DNA of 21,274 nucleotides, taken from NCBI GenBank assembly GCA_044223895.1, contig JBGALL010000027.1, forward strand, positions 1 to 21,274, read 5' to 3'. The DNA is from CAKZSU01 sp044223895 (lineage in GTDB: Bacteria; Patescibacteriota; Microgenomatia; UBA10105; UBA927). Shown one piece after another: positions 14,929 through 21,274 of this stretch (positions are counted from its first letter, which is position 1; each line of letters starts with the position of its first letter). A program made the translations under genes and the position numbers. Below the pieces are notes generated by a model. That model saw only the letters and a program-made list of their open reading frames with translations. It was not told where the DNA came from and ran no database searches.

Positions 14929-16602
14929 TTAAGTTTTCCTCGGTATCCTTCTGACATTTTTTGCCCAATCAAAAGGCTGCCATTGATATAGATACCCTAA
15001 TTGTTCTTCTGTTGTGTACCCTTTCCCCTCAAGAGAACTCAGTCCTTCTGAAAATGACGTCAGCAGATCATGTAAATATTCAGCCTTAATCAACCGTAAA
15101 TCCTTTTCTATTTCAGTGGTTGATAAAACCGGTATTGGATGACTATTGTCCCCGACTACTTCCTGCATATACATCCTGACTGTATCAAAGGTACGTTTGA
15201 TCGAGGAGATCATAGCCGTTCTTTTCTCGGGATCATCAGGAATAAATTGATATGATTTTCCTGTTTGTAGTCGTTCGATATTTGCGTCTGATTTGGTCCC
15301 ATCTTTAACCCCTGCCATCAATTCAGAATACGTGCCCTGGAGTAGTGAATTGAAAATCATTATTTGCAGACAACTCGTTTTCAATAACTCTTTTCGACGT
15401 TGAGGTGACATTGGTTCAAAGGTCAATATATTCAGTACTGTCGGTAGGAGGAGAGAAATCCGTTCCTCAACAAAATGATGAAAAAACTGATGTTCTTGCT
15501 CATGATAAAACACAGAGTAGTCATCTGGGTCTTGGGTATGAAGCATGTTTTCGAGAGTTATTAATTTGGAATATGTAGGCGTCATCACCTCAGACATGGC
15601 AGCTCCCATGACTGTGTTCGCATGTTGAATATTTTCGGTGGAATGATCCTTATCCCATAGATAGGCGTTGATAAAATCCTCTTCTGCATAAAAACGAAGA
15701 TGTACGGAAATAGGTCCATAGATAACTTCTACTTTACCATTAGGAATAAATCCAAAAATGTCATTGCAGAGATGAGAAAGATCTGGATTCGTAGATCGGA
15801 TATTTTCTACTCGTTGATGCTGATAAATATAGTGATCGATATATCCATATAGTCTATTCACTACATCTGCAGAAAAACGATTTTTTTCGACAAAGGGGTT
15901 CACCAGTTGGGATAATGACTCACGATCAATATCTGGATTATCGGTAATGATTGCACGAATGGAAACAAAAAATGAAGCTAATTGCTGCTTTTGGGTTCTA
16001 TAAAAGTCCCTATCGAGTTTATGATGGGGATTCTCTGGATTGGCTGGTAGATGTAATTGTTTACTCAGCGAAAATGGTTCATACCATAAAACATTCTCAC
16101 CATTGTTATAACTTCCCCATTTACGCTCTTTCACCTGTCGTATAAATAGTGGTTGATATATTTCTGGAACGTATGGATACCATTCATCCATAAGTTCTTC
16201 TTCGGAAGCATACCCAGGATATTTGATAAGAGTATCTACAATATCTGCTTTTGCTTCGACTGATCCAGTCGTCCACAAGTTTGGTAAGGCTGTTTGTAAA
16301 AATGCTTTATATTTTGGGTGTGATAAACCTACCTGCATCACTATGTCTAGTAGACGTCTCCGTAATGGTCTGGATCCTTCAGAGACTAAATCTTTTTCTA
16401 TTTGTGAGAGAACCTCGGGAATATTGTCAATTTTCAATACATTAGGAATGGCTCGCAGAAATTGATCTCTATCAAAGGTACCTCTGTCATATTCTTCTAC
16501 TAGTGATTCATAGGTTGGAGGCATAATAACCATATTCAACAGTTTCAAACTGTTGACGTGATCAACAAAATGCCTATAGGAGCTAGAATGTTCGATATTC
16601 AT
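14929..16602 (-). CDS. Unrecognised protein with HExxH motif (putative zinc metallopeptidase-like)
   Basis: The 557-residue product (from the ATG at 16602) belongs to no family I recognise. It is mainly helical and soluble by appearance, with no signal peptide or membrane helix. Residues 367-371 read HEQEH, within FYHEQEHQFFHHF, which fits the HExxH zinc motif; a Glu 56 residues after the second His (YSELMAG, Glu427) could be the third ligand, as in gluzincin-type enzymes. This is an inference from a short motif. The region before it contains aromatic, charged helices and a strand pair (KVEVIYGPISVHLRFYAEED) that may form part of the catalytic fold. The frame is open to a GTG at 16638, but that GTG directly precedes a TATAAT that is the likely -10 box, so the ATG at 16602 is preferred. 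Repeat clusters flank the gene on both sides. Confidence 0.7.
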   Translation of the reverse strand: MNIEHSSSYRHFVDHVNSLKLLNMVIMPPTYESLVEEYDRGTFDRDQFLRAIPNVLKIDNIPEVLSQIEKDLVSEGSRPLRRRLLDIVMQVGLSHPKYKAFLQTALPNLWTTGSVEAKADIVDTLIKYPGYASEEELMDEWYPYVPEIYQPLFIRQVKERKWGSYNNGENVLWYEPFSLSKQLHLPANPENPHHKLDRDFYRTQKQQLASFFVSIRAIITDNPDIDRESLSQLVNPFVEKNRFSADVVNRLYGYIDHYIYQHQRVENIRSTNPDLSHLCNDIFGFIPNGKVEVIYGPISVHLRFYAEEDFINAYLWDKDHSTENIQHANTVMGAAMSEVMTPTYSKLITLENMLHTQDPDDYSVFYHEQEHQFFHHFVEERISLLLPTVLNILTFEPMSPQRRKELLKTSCLQIMIFNSLLQGTYSELMAGVKDGTKSDANIERLQTGKSYQFIPDDPEKRTAMISSIKRTFDTVRMYMQEVVGDNSHPIPVLSTTEIEKDLRLIKAEYLHDLLTSFSEGLSSLEGKGYTTEEQLGYLYQWQPFDWAKNVRRIPRKT

Positions 16603-16629
16603 GGAAAGCTTATTCGGACAGGACTTTTG

Positions 16630-16635
16630 ATTATA
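16630..16635 (-). promoter_or_regulatory. -10 box of the HExxH gene; argues against the upstream GTG start
   Basis: A perfect TATAAT on the minus strand overlaps codons 2-3 of the longest reading that starts with GTG at 16638. Transcription would begin near 16623, leaving about 21 bases of leader before the ATG at 16602. No -35 of quality is visible. Confidence 0.5.
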
Positions 16636-16646
16636 CACTACTCATT

Positions 16647-16855
16647 GTCATTCTTCTCCCGACAATCGGGAGTAAATTATCATTATTATGAGATCCTTCG
16701 CTCTTTCAGAGTCGCTCAGGATGACAAAAAATAATTAACAGTCGCGCAGGATGACAAGAATAACTAACGATCGCTAAAAAATATGTCATTCTGAACGAAG
16801 TGAAGAATCTCTTTATTATGAGACCTTTCGTTCTTTCAAAATCACTCAGGATGAC
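16647..16855. repeat. Second repeat cluster: divergent element, short units and palindromic copy 3
   Basis: 16647-16725 is a divergent element whose left half contains a separate hairpin (CTCCCGA, CAA, TCGGGAG) and whose right half is the usual GATCCTTCGC to CGCTCAGGATGAC. Two short units follow (16720-16749, 16750-16775). Copy 3 (16785-16855, 71 bases) then starts GTCATTCTGAACGAAGTGAA and ends ACTCAGGATGAC. The cluster lies between two minus-strand genes and holds no gene. Confidence 0.8.
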
Positions 16856-16880
16856 GATAAATGGGGAGATGTCCGAAGGT

Positions 16881-17312
16881 TTATTGATTATTCGCCAATT
16901 TTTCTTCTATACGTTTTAAACGCTCATTAATTTCCAAAAGTGCATCAGTTTCATCTTCTTCTACGAAATAGGCTGCGATATTCGCAGTCAGAACCGACAA
17001 GAAACTCATACCTACAATAATTAACACAGCACTAATCACCTTACCCGGAAAGGTTACTGGATAATGATCACCATATCCTACGGTGGTAATACTAACAAAG
17101 GCCCACCAAATCCCCTCCCCTATAGTTAGAATATTCCCTTTAGAATCTAAACTTTCTACGTAGGAAGCACAGGTTCCCAGGAAGATTACTAAGAGTATTG
17201 TCGCAGCAAGTATATACGAAAATTTGTGCCGAAATAGCGCTTTTAACAGACTGGGACGTTTCCATGGCGACGGCCTCGCAAAATATTCGTGCGTTCTATG
17301 AATCAATTGCAT
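16881..17312 (-). CDS. Two-TM potassium channel (KcsA-like pore)
   Basis: The 143-residue protein has the minimal potassium-channel pore layout (Ion_trans_2 family): a basic N-terminus, TM1 at about 31-50, a pore helix and selectivity filter TTVGYGD at 76-82, and TM2 at about 91-115. Four subunits would form the pore in the cell membrane. After TM2 comes a short acidic, heptad-like tail (EEDETDALLEINERLKRIEE, continuing to the end) that probably makes a tetrameric coiled coil. No RCK or cyclic-nucleotide domain is present, so gating by a cytoplasmic ligand is not suggested. The start lies 17 bases after the stop of the LolA-like gene, so it is likely the last gene of a three-gene unit. A purine-rich AGAGAAAGAG just upstream may serve as a weak ribosome binding site. 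Confidence 0.93.
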   Translation of the reverse strand: MQLIHRTHEYFARPSPWKRPSLLKALFRHKFSYILAATILLVIFLGTCASYVESLDSKGNILTIGEGIWWAFVSITTVGYGDHYPVTFPGKVISAVLIIVGMSFLSVLTANIAAYFVEEDETDALLEINERLKRIEEKLANNQ

Positions 17313-17329
17313 AGTCTCTTTCTCTACCC

Positions 17330-18315
17330 TTAGTATGAATCTGGTTCCGGTGTATCATCAGGAGCATACTCATCAGTTGGCGTATAATCTTTCTGATATT
17401 GTTGCATCATTTTTTCTACTTCCTCTTGTTTTGGCATCATCTTTTTGGCTTCTTCCATCTGGTTGGCTGCATCTTCGCCCATCATTCCGGCAACCATATA
17501 ATCATAGATTGATTTACCTTCAGGAACTTCTTTGGTTGGACTTGGTGCTGAAACAGACAAATTATCATAGGAATATTCCTCTGTAGATTTGAATTCACCA
17601 TATCCATTTGTTTCTTTGCGTAATAAGAGTTCCTTGGTGTCAAACCAGAAGGTTCTGGTTGACTGATCACCACTTCCCTGTTTTTCTTCATATTTGTAAC
17701 ATGTCAAACCGCCACAGGCTTCTTCGCCAAGCTTTTTGTAAGTTACATTTGATTTGGTATATTCTTCTTTCAAATCCATAGGCTTAAATTTCTCTTCACT
17801 TTCTGGCATAGTGGCTTTTCCAGGTTCTGCTGGCTTCTCTTTCTGCTTCCACCATNNNNNNNNNNNNNNNCTTTAAAGTCTTTAAGATAGGTTGTATCTC
17901 CCACAACAATCATATCCACACTATCTTTCCCTTCCATTTTTTGCATCATGTGATAATGGACGTCATTTCCAGACATCATAAATTCCATCACCTGCTCGCT
18001 GTTATTACCCATTCCGTTGGAGGTAGAACGGATTCGATATTTTCCAATATTAATTTGGGCTGCTAAATGTTTCCGAATCAGAGGATCATCAATATCTTTG
18101 AAATCATTTTCTGACACTTTTGGCATCATCATATTGCCACCGTTAACTACCTGTTTGGCTAAATCCAAAGGAGAAGAAGCCCCTGATCCTTGCCTAAAGG
18201 TTCCATAGACGTAATACCCACCTGCGGCCAAGATAGCTACAGTAAGGACCAAGAAGAATATTGGTAGTTTCGAAGCGGGTGAACTAGACGATGGTGTTGT
18301 TTTAGCAGCGGGCAT
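17330..18315 (-). CDS. Membrane-anchored LolA/LppX-like protein, split by an assembly gap
   Basis: The gene is one reading interrupted by 15 Ns at 17856-17870. The N-terminal 148 codons give a Ser/Pro-rich tip, a membrane helix at about 17-37 and an extracytoplasmic start of a beta-rich domain (GKYRIRSTSNG, VMEFMMSGNDVHYHMM, MIVVGDTTYLKDFK). After the gap the other frame continues WWKQKEKPAEPGKATMPESE, then ACGGLTCYKYEEKQG, TRTFWFDTKELLLRKE and an acidic, Met-rich tail. The alternation of short strands, the Cys pair and the 'TFWFD-K-LLLRKE' strand resemble LolA/LppX-type lipid-binding folds; this is a low-confidence resemblance. The two frames join only if the true gap is 13, 16 or another length of 3n+1, so the break is an assembly artefact, not a mutation. 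A good promoter and a GGAGG lie upstream. Confidence 0.75.
17856..17870. other. Assembly gap (15 N)
   Basis: Fifteen undetermined bases lie inside the LolA-like gene. With exactly 15 the two halves are out of frame; a true length of 3n+1 restores a single reading. The number is therefore probably an estimate or placeholder. Confidence 0.95.
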
Positions 18316-18323
18316 GATAATTT

Positions 18324-18328
18324 CCTCC
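18324..18328 (-). promoter_or_regulatory. Strong ribosome binding site of the LolA-like gene
   Basis: GGAGG lies 8 bases before the ATG at 18315, within AGGAAGGAGGAAA. It is the only strong Shine-Dalgarno sequence I see in the window, where most genes lack one. Confidence 0.75.
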
Positions 18329-18335
18329 TTCCTCT

Positions 18336-18364
18336 ATTAAGAGCCTGAGAGATAGCTGTGTCAA
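18336..18364 (-). promoter_or_regulatory. Promoter of the LolA-like gene
   Basis: On the minus strand there is a perfect TTGACA (18359-18364), a 17-base spacer and CTTAAT (18336-18341, 4/6). Transcription would start near 18329, just before the GGAGG. It lies in the 59-base gap after the preceding membrane-protein gene. Confidence 0.6.
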
Positions 18365-18374
18365 TAGAGAAAGG

Positions 18375-19286
18375 TTATCCAGTCGACTTATTTTTTTTCT
18401 TTAGCTCTACCATTTGAACTGGATTATTGAAGACCATCACCCTCGCCAAGAGACAAACGATAGCCACACAGAATATTCCTACCGCAACTGCGAGATGTTG
18501 ACGAAATAAAATAGAACTAATCGGAACAATAATCGCTGTCAATAATCCCTCACCATAGGATGTATCTGTTTGCATTTGAGAAAGGATGACCGGAATAAAT
18601 AATTTTGGTAAGGCGAACAACCCAGCGGTAAATAAAAACGTTCCTGAGGTTAATAAAAAGGTAACGAACAACCACATCGCCCGAGACTGATTAGTATTGG
18701 AGAGAATCACTATCATGACGAGACTAATGAGCGATAGAATTCCCATTACTGGAATACCGTAGGTAAACATACTAACCATGGATTTTATGAATAGTAAATG
18801 TGAACCCAAGGAAAAACTTCTACCATTGCCTCCAAATTTTTGTAGAGCCTCCATCGCCTGTCTGCTTTCGGGAGGTAATTGATTTTTGAAAACAGGATCA
18901 GCCAATGCCTGAGTAAATTCTTCTTGCATGGCAGTAAATTGTTTGAGATCTTGTTGTTTTAATCCTGCAGACTCTAATAAATCACGAAGGGAGAGGCTTG
19001 GTTCTTGGGATGTTTTCCCAGAAGCCCAATCCCAGGTTTGATCGATAAGTGTTTCCGCAGTTTTACGGACCATAGGCTCAGTAATAGATACTGGAGCTCC
19101 TCCATCGGATTCTTGTAATTTTTTATTCACAAAACTGGTTAAGTCACTATAAATTTGCGCATCAGAAAGCATGGTTTTAATTTTTTGAGGAGAAGAAAAA
19201 ATCATCTGAATAAGCAACAATTCGATCAAACCAACGAAGCAGAAAATGAAAATATTCAGGAAGGTGAATCGTAAGATCGATCGCAT
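18375..19286 (-). CDS. Multi-pass membrane protein of unknown function
   Basis: I do not recognise this 303-residue protein. It has one membrane helix near the N-terminus (about 9-30), a soluble segment of about 140 residues (32-170), and three or four further helices at about 175-196, 203-225, possibly 226-240 and 262-283, with a basic tail (KKKNKST). The soluble segment is helical, rich in Gln, Glu and Leu (QQDLKQFTAMQEEFTQALAD, PPESRQAMEALQKFGG) and carries no cysteine or visible catalytic motif; by the positive-inside pattern it probably faces outward. The layout (helix, extracytoplasmic helical domain, helix bundle) is seen in various bacterial integral membrane proteins of unknown role. 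The LolA-like gene follows after 59 bases with its own promoter, so coupling is partial. The gene is divergent from the P-type ATPase, 85 bases away. Confidence 0.75.
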   Translation of the reverse strand: MRSILRFTFLNIFIFCFVGLIELLLIQMIFSSPQKIKTMLSDAQIYSDLTSFVNKKLQESDGGAPVSITEPMVRKTAETLIDQTWDWASGKTSQEPSLSLRDLLESAGLKQQDLKQFTAMQEEFTQALADPVFKNQLPPESRQAMEALQKFGGNGRSFSLGSHLLFIKSMVSMFTYGIPVMGILSLISLVMIVILSNTNQSRAMWLFVTFLLTSGTFLFTAGLFALPKLFIPVILSQMQTDTSYGEGLLTAIIVPISSILFRQHLAVAVGIFCVAIVCLLARVMVFNNPVQMVELKKKNKSTG

Positions 19287-19294
19287 ATCACTCT

Positions 19295-19326
19295 GTATTA
19301 CTTCATAGATGAGATAAGCTTGTCAA
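19295..19326 (-). promoter_or_regulatory. Tentative promoter of the multi-pass membrane protein gene
   Basis: A perfect TTGACA lies on the minus strand (19321-19326). The best -10 near the start is TAATAC (19295-19300), ending 8 bases before the ATG at 19286, but the 20-base spacer is longer than ideal and the hexamer is weak. Confidence 0.35.
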
Positions 19327-19354
19327 TTATCCTCTTCTTCTTTTGGGAGTACTT

Positions 19355-19363
19355 TGTCATACT
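19355..19363 (+). promoter_or_regulatory. Extended -10 promoter of the P-type ATPase gene
   Basis: TGTCATACT is an extended -10 (TGn, then CATACT at 19358-19363). It ends 8 bases before the ATG at 19372, the same near-leaderless layout as at other genes here. Confidence 0.45.
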
Positions 19364-19371
19364 GAATATAG

Positions 19372-21274
19372 ATGAAACCGGAATTATTAGCATATAGTAC
19401 CCAATCGACAGAAGACCTTCTGAAAAAATTCTCTTCAACCAAGTCTGGATTATCTAGTCATGAAGCAGAACAACGACTAACTCAATACGGACCAAATAGA
19501 ATTACCGGGAAAGCCTCTTCCCCACTAACGATATTTCTACGACAATTTTCTTCTCCATTTCTCTATCTCTTATTTGCAGCCAGTTTAACCTCATTTCTCC
19601 TCAAGCAAACAGAAGATGGAATCATAATCTTGGTTTTTATCGCTATTAACGCCATTCTCGGGTTTTATCAGGAATTTAAATCAGAAAAAACGGTAGCTTT
19701 ATTAGAAAAATACATTGAAAGTAAGATGTTGGTGTTGCGTGATGGCAAAGAAACAGTCTTGGAAATTTCCAAAATTGTTCCTGGTGATATTGTCAAACTT
19801 ATCCCCGGAGATGCTCTGCCTGCAGATATACGCTTTATAGAAACTACTGATCTTCTAATCGATGAATCTGTTGTTACCGGGGAATCACAACCTGTGAGTA
19901 AACAAGATGCGCCCCTTACCGCAGTTCCCAAGAGCGCCTATGATGCCCAGAATATTGGTTTATCCGGAACGACTGTGGTTTCCGGAGAAGCCCATGGCAT
20001 CGTCATCGCTACTGGGATTGAGAGTAGTTATGGAGATATTGCCAAATTAACTACTAAAACCAAACGGGTAAGCACTTTTGAGGCTAGACTCGATAGGATG
20101 AGTAAATTTACGCTGATAATTGTTACCGTTACCCTGGCCTTTGTTTTTGTACTAAACCTTTTCATAAAAGAACAGACTAATCTTATAGAATTAGCTATCT
20201 TTTCAGTAGCTTTGGCAGTCAGCGTAATTCCCGAAGCCCTTCCTGTGGTAACCACCTTTTCCCTTTCTCTGGGTGCTTTACACTTAGCCAAAAAACATGT
20301 CGTTGTTAAACGCTTATCAGCAATCGAAGATGTTGGCTCTATTGAAATTCTCTGTTCTGATAAAACCGGAACTTTAACAGAGAATATTTTAAAACTTATC
20401 GATGTTGTTGGAACTGATCCTCAACGACTCTTGCTCTGCGCCCGAACCATTGCCGAACGACCAAATAAGAAAAACTACCATGGAAATAATTCTTTTGATG
20501 AAGCCATTTTGCAATATCGTCCGAATGATCAACAATCAACTTCTTCTCACGAACATTTCGAAATCCTAAAAAAAATCCCATTTGATCCTATTAGGAAACG
20601 AATTACGGTATTGGCAAAACAGAACCAATCTCATGCTGCCTTTACCATGGGAGCACCGGAATCTATCTTAGGAATTACTACCCTATCTGAGGATGAAAAG
20701 AAACAATTATTTGCGGATATCTCTACCTTTGGAGAACAAGGAAAACGAGTATTAGCTGTCGCCCAAAAAGCTATATCCCATCATCAAGTGGATGAGGATC
20801 TAAAAGACTTAGAACACGGGTTGTCATTTTTGGGATTATTAACTTTTGAGGATCCAATCAAACCAACAACCAAACACGCTATTCTGAAGGCTGAACATCT
20901 AGGTATCCAAATTAAGATCCTCACCGGTGATGGGAAAGAAGTAGCTGGAAATGTGGCTCATGCTATTGGGTTAATCCAAAATCCATCTCAAGTGATGACA
21001 GGAGAAGAACTAGAAAAACTTTCTGATAAAAAACAAAAAGAAGCTGTCTTGCAATACCATGTCTTTGCCAGAGTTACTCCAGAACAAAAATATAGAATTA
21101 TTGAGCTGTTAAAAACCACGCATTCAGTAGGATTCCTGGGTGAAGGGATAAATGATGCCCCTGCCCTAAAAATAGCCAACGTAGCTATGGTAGTTGCAGA
21201 AGCATCGGCAATTGCTCGTGAGGCATCAGATATCGTCTTATTGAAAAAAAGTTTGTCAGTTATCGTTGATGGTA
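19372..21274 (+). CDS. P-type cation-transporting ATPase, N-terminal part (runs off the right edge)
   Basis: 634 codons are visible of a family that is usually 850-900 residues. The reading shows the cation-ATPase N-terminal domain (GLSSHEAEQRLTQYGPNRI), the actuator motif TGES (169-172), the membrane motif PEALP (287-291) in helix M4, the phosphorylation site CSDKTGTLTEN with Asp330, an N-domain with a KIPFDPIRKR-type stretch, and the hinge as GEGINDAPAL (590-599), followed by IAREASDIVLL. The usual hinge is GDGxND; the Asp to Glu form occurs in some members. PEALP and the overall pattern fit a type II or III pump (calcium, magnesium or proton), but the later membrane helices that would decide the ion are missing. 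The start is set by the promoter 8 bases upstream and the family's N-terminal pattern. It is divergent from the membrane-protein gene at 19286. Confidence 0.94.
   Translation, partial: MKPELLAYSTQSTEDLLKKFSSTKSGLSSHEAEQRLTQYGPNRITGKASSPLTIFLRQFSSPFLYLLFAASLTSFLLKQTEDGIIILVFIAINAILGFYQEFKSEKTVALLEKYIESKMLVLRDGKETVLEISKIVPGDIVKLIPGDALPADIRFIETTDLLIDESVVTGESQPVSKQDAPLTAVPKSAYDAQNIGLSGTTVVSGEAHGIVIATGIESSYGDIAKLTTKTKRVSTFEARLDRMSKFTLIIVTVTLAFVFVLNLFIKEQTNLIELAIFSVALAVSVIPEALPVVTTFSLSLGALHLAKKHVVVKRLSAIEDVGSIEILCSDKTGTLTENILKLIDVVGTDPQRLLLCARTIAERPNKKNYHGNNSFDEAILQYRPNDQQSTSSHEHFEILKKIPFDPIRKRITVLAKQNQSHAAFTMGAPESILGITTLSEDEKKQLFADISTFGEQGKRVLAVAQKAISHHQVDEDLKDLEHGLSFLGLLTFEDPIKPTTKHAILKAEHLGIQIKILTGDGKEVAGNVAHAIGLIQNPSQVMTGEELEKLSDKKQKEAVLQYHVFARVTPEQKYRIIELLKTTHSVGFLGEGINDAPALKIANVAMVVAEASAIAREASDIVLLKKSLSVIVDG

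Noticed and set aside
16603..16638. N-terminal extension of the HExxH protein from GTG at 16638
   Set aside because: Codons 2-3 are the TATAAT of the probable promoter, so the GTG would not be transcribed.
17770..18315. Frameshifted pseudogene in the LolA-like gene
   Set aside because: The frame change coincides exactly with the 15-N gap; both sides are intact and join if the gap length is 3n+1.
1..21274. tRNA or rRNA genes
   Set aside because: I looked for tRNA-like T-arm sequences and CCA ends in the gene-free stretches and saw none; the long gaps are filled by repeats.

Overview
The window looks like part of a genome from the Candidate Phyla Radiation (Patescibacteria), most likely the Microgenomates side; this is an inference from gene style, not a marker gene. 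The DNA is visibly AT-rich. Eleven of the twelve stop codons I could read are TAA and one is TGA, so TGA is a stop here and the recoded Gracilibacteria/Absconditabacteria are unlikely. Several short promoters sit directly against start codons. Surface proteins carry Pro/Thr linkers, and a 15-N scaffold gap points to a draft assembly, probably environmental.

Layout. 1-1411 (minus): a LytR_C-domain membrane protein followed by the N-terminal part of glucose-6-phosphate dehydrogenase, which runs off the left edge. 1593-2501 (plus): a membrane-anchored CAP/SCP-domain protein, tail to tail with a large secreted beta-helix protein at 2504-4657 (minus). 4735-7369 (plus): a DnaQ-type exonuclease fused to a GIY-YIG/UvrC-like nuclease, then queA (queuosine tRNA modification). 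7429-11936 (plus): two tandem paralogous, membrane-anchored, histidine-rich surface proteins, closed by a terminator. 12037-14457 (plus): a membrane-anchored Clp/Hsp100-like double AAA+ ATPase with a degenerate first ring. 14458-14928: an intergenic region filled with palindromic interspersed repeats and short tandem units. 14929-16602 (minus): an unrecognised protein with an HExxH motif. 16647-16855: more copies of the same repeat. 16881-19286 (minus): a cluster of three genes, in order of transcription a multi-pass membrane protein, a LolA-like anchored protein split by the N gap, and a two-TM potassium channel. 19372-end (plus): the N-terminal two thirds of a P-type cation ATPase.

How the genes fit together. 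About half the window concerns the cell envelope: anchored or secreted domains, probable metal and calcium binding, ion transport and a membrane-bound chaperone-like ATPase. The rest is housekeeping (pentose phosphate entry, tRNA modification, DNA processing). The most novel items are the tandem histidine-rich surface proteins, the degenerate membrane Hsp100, the HExxH protein and the set of near-leaderless promoters that fix several start codons.
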